NCBI GenBank assembly: GCA_029891385.1 | Contig: CM057234.1 | Coordinates: 20,012,350-20,076,349 of the forward strand | Direction: 5' to 3' | Length of the DNA: 64,000 nt | DNA from: Erythroxylum novogranatense | Lineage: Eukaryota > Streptophyta > Magnoliopsida > Malpighiales > Erythroxylaceae | Part shown: positions 58,401-64,000 of the stretch, piece by piece | Layout: the number at the start of each line of letters is the position of its first letter | How positions within the stretch are numbered: the stretch's first letter is position 1 | The notes under the pieces: generated by a model | Told to the model about the DNA's origin: nothing | Seen by the model: the letters and a program-made list of their open reading frames with translations, nothing else | Databases searched by the model: none | Program-made: the position numbers and the translations under genes

Positions 58401-59727
58401 TTTAATTCAAAACAAGAATCGCCTCATTTCGATTCCCAGATCAAAATTATGCTCAAATTACTCACAGTGTTCCCAATCCAAAATTAAACCCTAATCCGAA
58501 CTTAAATTCAAAATTAAAAGTCCTAAGGGCAAAATTGACATTTTATGTCTTCATATGATTTGTAGCCCTTGTCTTATCTTTATTTCGCCTCAAGAATCGC
58601 TTCAATCGGATCTCTACAGATCCCGAATTTCACAAAACACTGAATCATGCTCGAAAATTTCCCGACTCACTTTGATTAAATTAATCACCATTAATTTAAT
58701 CTCAAAGTTCACAAATTTCTTATAAATGAAATTCATTGTCTTAGGAATCCAACGCAAAAGAATCAACTCAATCGGATGTCGGACGGAAAAGATATAAGCA
58801 AAATAGTGAACAAAGGTCGGATTAAAGGAGGAAAGTCAAGAAAATCGAGAAGAGCAAAAGCGGCGTCGGATGGCGACGGACGCCCAAATCATGAGGGCGA
58901 GGCGCCCGCTCGCTAGGCGAGGCGTCGCCTAGCGAGGCGCACAGACTCATGAGGCGAAGAAGCGCCCGCCTCGCTAGGCGAGGCGTCGCCTAGCTGAGGC
59001 AAGATATGGGCGCCCGCCTGCTAGAGAGCCGCCGCCGCCCAATGGCGCTTAAACTTTTCTTTTTTTTTTCACTTAAAAATAAAAAACTTCCGAAATTCAT
59101 AACTTTTACTCCCGAACTCCGATTTTGACAAACTTAGTCTCTATAGAAAACTTGAGAGAAGCTCTAAATCTTCCGAGAAGAACATAAAACTCAATTCAAC
59201 TTCTACGGGAGTCCATTTTTCGGTCAAAGATACTATCCTCTATACAAACTTGTAAAAATCATACTTAATATTCCGAGATCGAAAAATTTCATACTTTCTA
59301 TCGAAATAAAGATCAAAACAAATCCTTTAATTTTCATGAAAAACATCAAAGCTCAATTAACCTCTAACTAGGTTAATTTCTCAGTCAAAGTTCCAACCAA
59401 TATAAAAGTCAAACTCGATCAAACATAAACTTTGACTGATCATAACTTTCACTCCCGATATCGAAAAATTACAAACTTTATGTCCACAAAAATCTCTTAA
59501 CATAACCTACAAGTTTCCAGAAGACTATTTTATCAAATTTTGCCTAAATCATAAGTCAACTCTCAAAGTCAAATATTCTCTCTCCAAAAAGTCAAACTTT
59601 CTAAATCCTTCAAATTTTCACACTTTTTCTTTCTAATTCTTGCTATATAACTTCATTTCAATCAACTCATCCACTTGACCATTCATATTACTAAATCAAA
59701 TTGTCACTCAAGGTTCGGGGTCCAACA
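55443..59727 (-). repeat. Element F LTR 3 (5' LTR, 4285 bp)
   Basis: TGTTGGATCCCGG to GGGGTCCAACA, followed by the TSD TTAAG. As the sense 5' LTR it would drive transcription. Confidence 0.9.
58880..59050 (-). repeat. Palindromic-word cassette, LTR 3 of F
   Basis: The perfect 12-bp-stem hairpin of LTR 2 is at 58909-58936, and another GCTAGGCGAGGCGTCGCC word follows at about 58973. The distal part differs from LTRs 1 and 2 in both order and length. Confidence 0.75.
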
Positions 59728-59732
59728 TTAAG
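59728..59732. repeat. TSD of element F, right copy (TTAAG)
   Basis: Matches 45434-45438. Confidence 0.88.
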
Positions 59733-59845
59733 TCATTCTAATGAATAAAAGATGTCAATCATATTATAATTCTTTAAAGCATAATAGTACTATCATTTCT
59801 AAAAAAGAACATAAATCAATTAGAAATAATATAATCACTCCACAT

Positions 59846-61150
59846 TTATCTAGCAGTGTCATCTTGCTTCCGAGACATACCTTGAAATTGTATTGGAGTG
59901 ATATTATACTCCACTTGAGAACTTGCATCTTCATTTTTATTTTCCTTAATTTGTTCTTCATTTTTAGTACAACTATCAAATAATTCATTGTTTTGTCCAT
60001 ACATTCTAATATAATTGTGTATAATACAACAAGCAATAACGATATATTTTGTTTCTTTATAGTATTTTTAAGTATAAGAAATCTTGCTTTTAGAATGCCA
60101 AAAGATTTCAATAACATTTCTTAATGAAAATATATGTAGTAAACAATTTCGGGACCTCGAGGTCTTTCTTTGCCTTTATAATCTTGCAAATAATATCTTT
60201 CACCTCGGTATGATAAAATAAATCTAGGCATATTAATGTAGCCTGAATCAACCAAATAGTACTTACCTAACATATAAAGAACATAATATTAACAAAAAGA
60301 TATTAAAATAAATCATAATTACTATGTTTATTTAAAATAATATAATATTTTGTTAAGGCATAGAAAATTGATTCGTTGGATTTGTCACTATTTTTAAAAT
60401 AACTCCAGAGTCATTTGTAATACCTTCCCATCCAGTCATTATATATGTAAAACGCATGTCAAATAAGCAACAACACATTATATTGTGTGTTGGATTGATT
60501 CTTTTGCCCCTGTATGATATTTGTTCATCGGTTGGAACATGTGCATCAATGTGTGTACCATCTATTGCTTCTATACAACCATAAAAGTTAAAATATATAT
60601 TAAAATAATTATTAATCATAAGGAAATAATTAAAATAGTAATTAAATATATGAATGTACCTGAAAATATGGAAAGAATTTTAAATTATGTTGAATCTCAA
60701 GAGGTGTATTAGTAAAAGATAGTGAAGTAATGACTCTTTTTACAAGACGATTAACTACATATAACACTTTACGAAAGTACTTCGAAATTGTCCGGGTCGA
60801 ATATTGAAAGTGTTTTACATTGACTCTAGTTGTCTCACGATGCCCTATAGTCATCAAAAATCTGCTAGTTGTTCCTCCACAGTAAAGTAATTTGATGTCT
60901 TTAAGCCTCGTAAACTCTTCAACTCATTACATAAGCTCAAAAAGATTACCTTTCTCATTCTTAAGTTTTCATAAATCCTTGTAAGATTTCCATTCATAAG
61001 TTCTAATATCCAATCATGACCTAGTAGAGAAGTTTTACATAGTTGCGTTTGTAAATGAAAATATTTGTTCTCTCCCACAGTTAAAGAAATAATGATTATC
61101 TTCTTCCGTTTATCATTAGAATTTGATTCATAATCTGATAAGAAATCTAT
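59846..61150 (-). pseudogene. PIF/Harbinger (HARBI1-like) transposase, broken
   Basis: DDE transposase of a cut-and-paste DNA transposon. The minus strand shows, in family order, SLLGHDWILELMNGN and VIFLSLCNELKSLRGL (61030-60890), GHRETTRVNVKHFQYS and SKYFRKVL (60850-60770), EAIDGTHIDAHVP with the first catalytic Asp (about 60570), MTGWEGITNDSGV (about 60430), YYLVDSGYINMPRF and YRGERYYLQDYKG (60260-60170), and LKSFGILKARFLILK (60110-60070). AT-rich gaps near 60590-60650 and 60265-60355 look like introns. A frameshift near 60085 separates SFGILKARF from IVIACCIIHNYIRMYG, and the frame then ends at a TAA at 59846. The CDS has stops as well, so it is dead or mis-sequenced. Confidence 0.82.
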
Positions 61151-61379
61151 GTATCTACAATGCCAACATTAAATAATTAATAAAAAATTTAATCAAAAGG
61201 CTTAACCAAATGTAGACAAAATATTCATACAAAATATAAACTTAACATTAAGTAAAATATTCATATAAAGCACAAACTTAAAATGTTCAAAGAGTGTCAA
61301 ATTAATAAGAATTCAATATGCAATATCATGAAAATATAACTAAAGCGACATAATCCAATCCAACTTTCTTGTATCTGTC

Positions 61380-61460
61380 ATTTTATAAAAATATCCTTAT
61401 AAAGTGGAGAATCATGTAAAGCCTTTATAACTTTTTCATTAGCCCCAATTTTTTTTAAGT
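61380..61460 (-). pseudogene. Possible end of PIF/Harbinger ORF1 (Myb/SANT-like protein)
   Basis: The minus strand reads ANEKVIKALHDSPLYKDIF, and after a stop TDTRKLDWIMSL in a shifted frame. Harbinger elements carry a second, Myb-like DNA-binding protein whose C-terminus can look like this, and its place upstream of the transposase fits. The match is too short to be sure. Confidence 0.28.
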
Positions 61461-61766
61461 TAAGCATGATTAGATTAATTAAGTAATTGAGTTAGCATTA
61501 ATTTAGTTGTAAGTAAGTAAGATGTCATAAATAAATTAGTTGGCATGAATTGAATAAGTTAGGTAAGAGTTAATGAAATTTAATATGTTAGTTGGTTAGT
61601 TAGGTTAAAAATTAAATGCAATGGGCCTGAATGAAGTAGAAAAAGAAAAGAGAATAAGTGGGCTTGAGAAATTAGTGGGCTTGATTAGGTTAAAGAAGGA
61701 AGGAAGAGGGAAAGAAGAGAAATGAGTTGGGCCTTAGTTTAATGGGCTTAAGTAAGTAATAAGGAG

Positions 61767-61774
61767 TATAAAAA
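61767..61774 (+). promoter_or_regulatory. TATA box of LTR G
   Basis: GAGTATAAAAAGGG, followed by a purine-rich leader with AGGGTTTGTGA. Confidence 0.55.
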
Positions 61775-62235
61775 GGGAAAGAATTAAGTGAGTTAGGAGA
61801 GGAAAGGAAGAGGGTTACGAAATTTGAAGGAAGAAAAAAAGAGTGTCGTGAAAATGGAGGGAGAAGGAGAAAAGAAGAAAAGCATGGCTAGGGTTTGTGA
61901 TTTCTAAGAGTTCAAGCATGAGTTTGGAGAAAGTGCAAGAGGAAAAAGTGTGGAGGGAGGCTAGAGCTTCATTTTGAACCAAGAAATCACTTGGTTAGCT
62001 AAAGATTTAAGGTAAGCCTCTTGATTAAGGTTAAGTTTTTGTTGGTTTTATGGTTTAGATAGCTTAGAAAGAAGATGAGTTTAGTGATTTCCAAGCTAAT
62101 TTCATGAAAGAAGTTTTATGGAATTTCAATTGGATTTGTGTTGAATTTGGGTTTTGTTTCTCTTGAATTAGAGCAAGAGAGAGGAGAAGAGCAAGTGGAG
62201 GAGCTCCATTAGCAAGGATTTAACAAGTCTAAAAG

Positions 62236-62978
62236 GTGGGTTTCATATTTATCTTTATGTATATAAGCTATAAATGTAAATTAATGCATGACATTAATGA
62301 GTTTCAACTACTTGAAAGTTGTATTAAATGCTTGTGTTAGTTGTGGTTAGATGACATTAATCATGAGTTATGTGTAAATGAAAATAATACATGTTGATGA
62401 TTTGATGATGGTTGAGTTAGCATTGAATGAAATAGCTTAAACGAGTATGAATGCACAATATGATTTATGTATGAAATGTACGATATGAAATATGCATGAA
62501 AGAGAAGATTTTTCAAGAAAACAATGAATTGGACAAGAACAGTTCAATTTCTTGTATGATACATGATTTTTATGTTATGTGGGTAAGGTATTGTCCTAAG
62601 AACTGTCACGTGCACGTCGACCATGAAAACCTTCGCCCGGCTGCCCGATTGTGGCATAGGATGATCCAACATTTTGGACTCCTCAAGATTTGCCCATATA
62701 GGCTCATTAAATGAGACTATATGGTTTCCAAGAATAAGGACTTACCGAGCCATTTGATGTATTTCATATGTGATTACATGAAAATACAAGAATTATGAAT
62801 GTTTGAATTGTGAGAAATTATGCTTATGTATTGATGAAAATTGCATGATGCATGTATTTAGACTTTATTGAAAGATTGTTAAATGTATGGATAATTAAAT
62901 GGATATGCTTGATATATAAATATAAATGTGTTACCCACAAGAGAAAGCTCACCCCCTAACTTCCCGTCCCATCTCCAG
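62236..62978 (+). other. Putative leader intron in LTR G
   Basis: Donor AAAAG/GTGGGTTTC and acceptor CCCATCTCCAG/GTGAAGATCG (743 bp), the clearest version of the pair seen in C, F and H. Confidence 0.45.
62694..62724 (+). other. Hairpin in the putative intron of G
   Basis: CCATATAG-G-CTCAT, loop TAA, ATGAG-A-CTATATGG: 13 base pairs with a single G/A mismatch. Confidence 0.65.
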
Positions 62979-63846
62979 GTGAAGATCGGGATCACGAAGA
63001 ATGAGCTCAAGGCATACTCCAAGATTGTGTTTTTAATATATTTTCAAGTTAACTTTTGTAAATCAATGCTTTAGATGCATTTTGAGCAAATTATGTTTTT
63101 GGCAAGTTTGTATTTTGGGATATGATGGAGTGGCTTGAAATGCCCTCTAAAACTTTGTAATAACTTATGATTTCATATGAATGGAAGAATGTTAAGTTTT
63201 AATGTATTTTGAGAAATCCATGTATGTTTAAGACAATTGCATCATTGTTATAGTTTAGACATGATTAGATGATTAAGAGTGTGGTTGTTGCTTTAAATGG
63301 TATTGGGAGATAACTTAGAATTGAAACATGTTGAATGAGGTTGAGTATTGAGTTTCATGCAGGTTGTAGCCTTAGATTGAAGATTTGGGTTAGGAATAAA
63401 ATAGGGGAGGTGCTGTCCAATTTTCCCAAAAATTGTGCAGCAACTTCCATTTGATTTTAGACTAGTTTAGTGTTTGAATTGAATTGAGAGATCTTCTTGA
63501 CAATTGTATTAGAAGTTTAGAGCTTTCCAATGGTATATCGTTTGTCTCATTTGGAGTTAGGGTTAAAAAGTTATGAGGATTAGAACACATTCAGTCACTA
63601 TTCATGCTGCAAGTTTTACTGTTTCATTGGTCTTGATTGAGCAGTGATCTTTGAGTGGCTTTTCACCTTAATTAATGATAGAATTAGCATTTGTGTCCTT
63701 CATGAGATTTGTATTTCATCATGTTATCTTTCCATGAAGTTATAGTATGCACATATTGGAGCTAGGGGTAAGAAGTTATGAGTGTTGAAAGAAGAGGGCT
63801 CCAAGTGGTTTTGAAGTGAGAGGGTTAGAAGTTTTGTAAAATGGCG

Positions 63847-64000
63847 TGTCCATTAAACAGACACGAATGTCCGTTAAACGGACAGCCTCGGGTGTCAAAA
63901 CACCCCTTGCCCTACCCGTGTCCGTTAGACGGACATGCATATTCATTTAACGGACATTTGCGAAGAGTTTGGTACCCATTCACCCGAATGTGTCCATTAA
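63847..64000 (+). repeat. Palindromic-word cassette of G (TGTCCGTTAAACGGACA)
   Basis: The near-perfect palindrome TGTCCGTTAAACGGACA is at 63868-63884. Variants include TGTCCATTAAACAGACA (63848), TGTCCGTTAGACGGACA (63919), ATTCATTTAACGGACAT (63941) and a further start TGTCCATTAA at the window edge. Confidence 0.8.

Larger units (their letters stand above)
45439..59727 (-). mobile_element. Element F: non-autonomous LTR element with three LTRs and two internal regions
   Basis: The order is LTR 45439-49738, internal 49739-50440, LTR 50441-54737, internal 54738-55442, LTR 55443-59727, within one TTAAG duplication. Each internal region has a PPT on the left and a PBS on the right, so all units point to the minus strand. 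The internal regions are only about 0.7 kb and have no coding capacity, while LTRs are about 4.3 kb. The element therefore consists almost entirely of LTR and depends on proteins from elsewhere. One TSD around three LTRs indicates that the extra LTR-internal unit arose by recombination between LTRs rather than by a separate insertion. Confidence 0.85.
61470..64000 (+). mobile_element. Element G: beginning of a gypsy-type LTR, right end outside window
   Basis: The order of parts matches the LTRs of C and F in sense direction: TTAAGCATGATTAGATTAATT near 61470 (C has ATTAAGCATTATT near its start), TATA box at 61767, leader with AAGGTAAGCC donor near 62010, putative intron 62236-62978, modules with GGAGTTAGGGTTAAAAAGTTATG (63553) and GAGCTAGGGGTAAGAAGTTATG (63762), then a palindromic cassette from 63847. 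The exact left terminus is not found, and no coding sequence is present. Confidence 0.6.

Noticed and set aside
60353..61150. Host nuclease gene (HARBI1-like) under selection
   Set aside because: The reading frame is broken by stops and at least one frameshift, and the region is surrounded by repeats.
62496..62714. 72-codon frame near the right edge
   Set aside because: It lies in the putative leader intron of LTR G and overlaps a hairpin; no domain.

Overview
This window is plant nuclear DNA, most likely from a eudicot. It is AT-rich and carries plant Ty3/gypsy, Ty1/copia and PIF/Harbinger sequences. I could support no host protein-coding gene, rRNA, tRNA or CRISPR. Almost every base can be assigned to nested LTR retrotransposons. 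I labelled the elements A to H by matching long direct repeats, target-site duplications (TSDs), primer-binding sites (PBS) and polypurine tracts (PPT).

Layout, 1-44 kb: the host element is H, a gypsy-like element on the + strand. Its 5' LTR is cut into pieces (3658-4089, 13945-14871, 27614-29110, 38656-about 40020) by four later insertions. These are A (1-3657, a solo or 3' LTR running off the left edge), B (4090-13939, a complete chromovirus-type gypsy on the - strand, TSD TAATT), C (14872-27608, a large non-autonomous element with 3530-bp LTRs on the - strand, TSD GCATA) and E (29111-38655, an Athila-type element on the - strand that has lost RT, RNase H and integrase). C itself carries a solo LTR, D (23735-25707, TSD CACAC). 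H continues with a degenerate internal region (about 40024-42587) and the start of its 3' LTR (42588-about 43215). There it is truncated against the 3' end of a copia element (to 44389).

Layout, 44.4-64 kb: AT-rich DNA (44390-45438) and a broken PIF/Harbinger transposase (59846-61150, - strand) are separated by element F (45439-59727, TSD TTAAG). F has an unusual LTR-internal-LTR-internal-LTR structure with 4.3-kb LTRs and internal regions of only 0.7 kb. The right edge holds the beginning of another related LTR, G (about 61470-64000, + strand).

Only B retains recognisable gag, protease, RT, RNase H, integrase and chromodomain sequence, and that is broken by stops and frameshifts. C, F and H keep the signals needed in cis (PBS, PPT, LTRs) with little or no coding sequence, so they would depend on proteins supplied in trans.

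The most interesting signals lie in the LTRs. Unrelated-looking LTRs repeat the same architecture: a TATA box, splice-site-like leader introns carrying hairpins (several capped by UNCG tetraloops in tandem arrays), degenerate modules about 185 bp long, and a cassette of short palindromic words specific to each family. Separately, differences between near-identical LTR copies cluster at CAG/CTG versus CG positions. That pattern suggests consensus errors at methylated cytosines, so some frameshifts may not be real.
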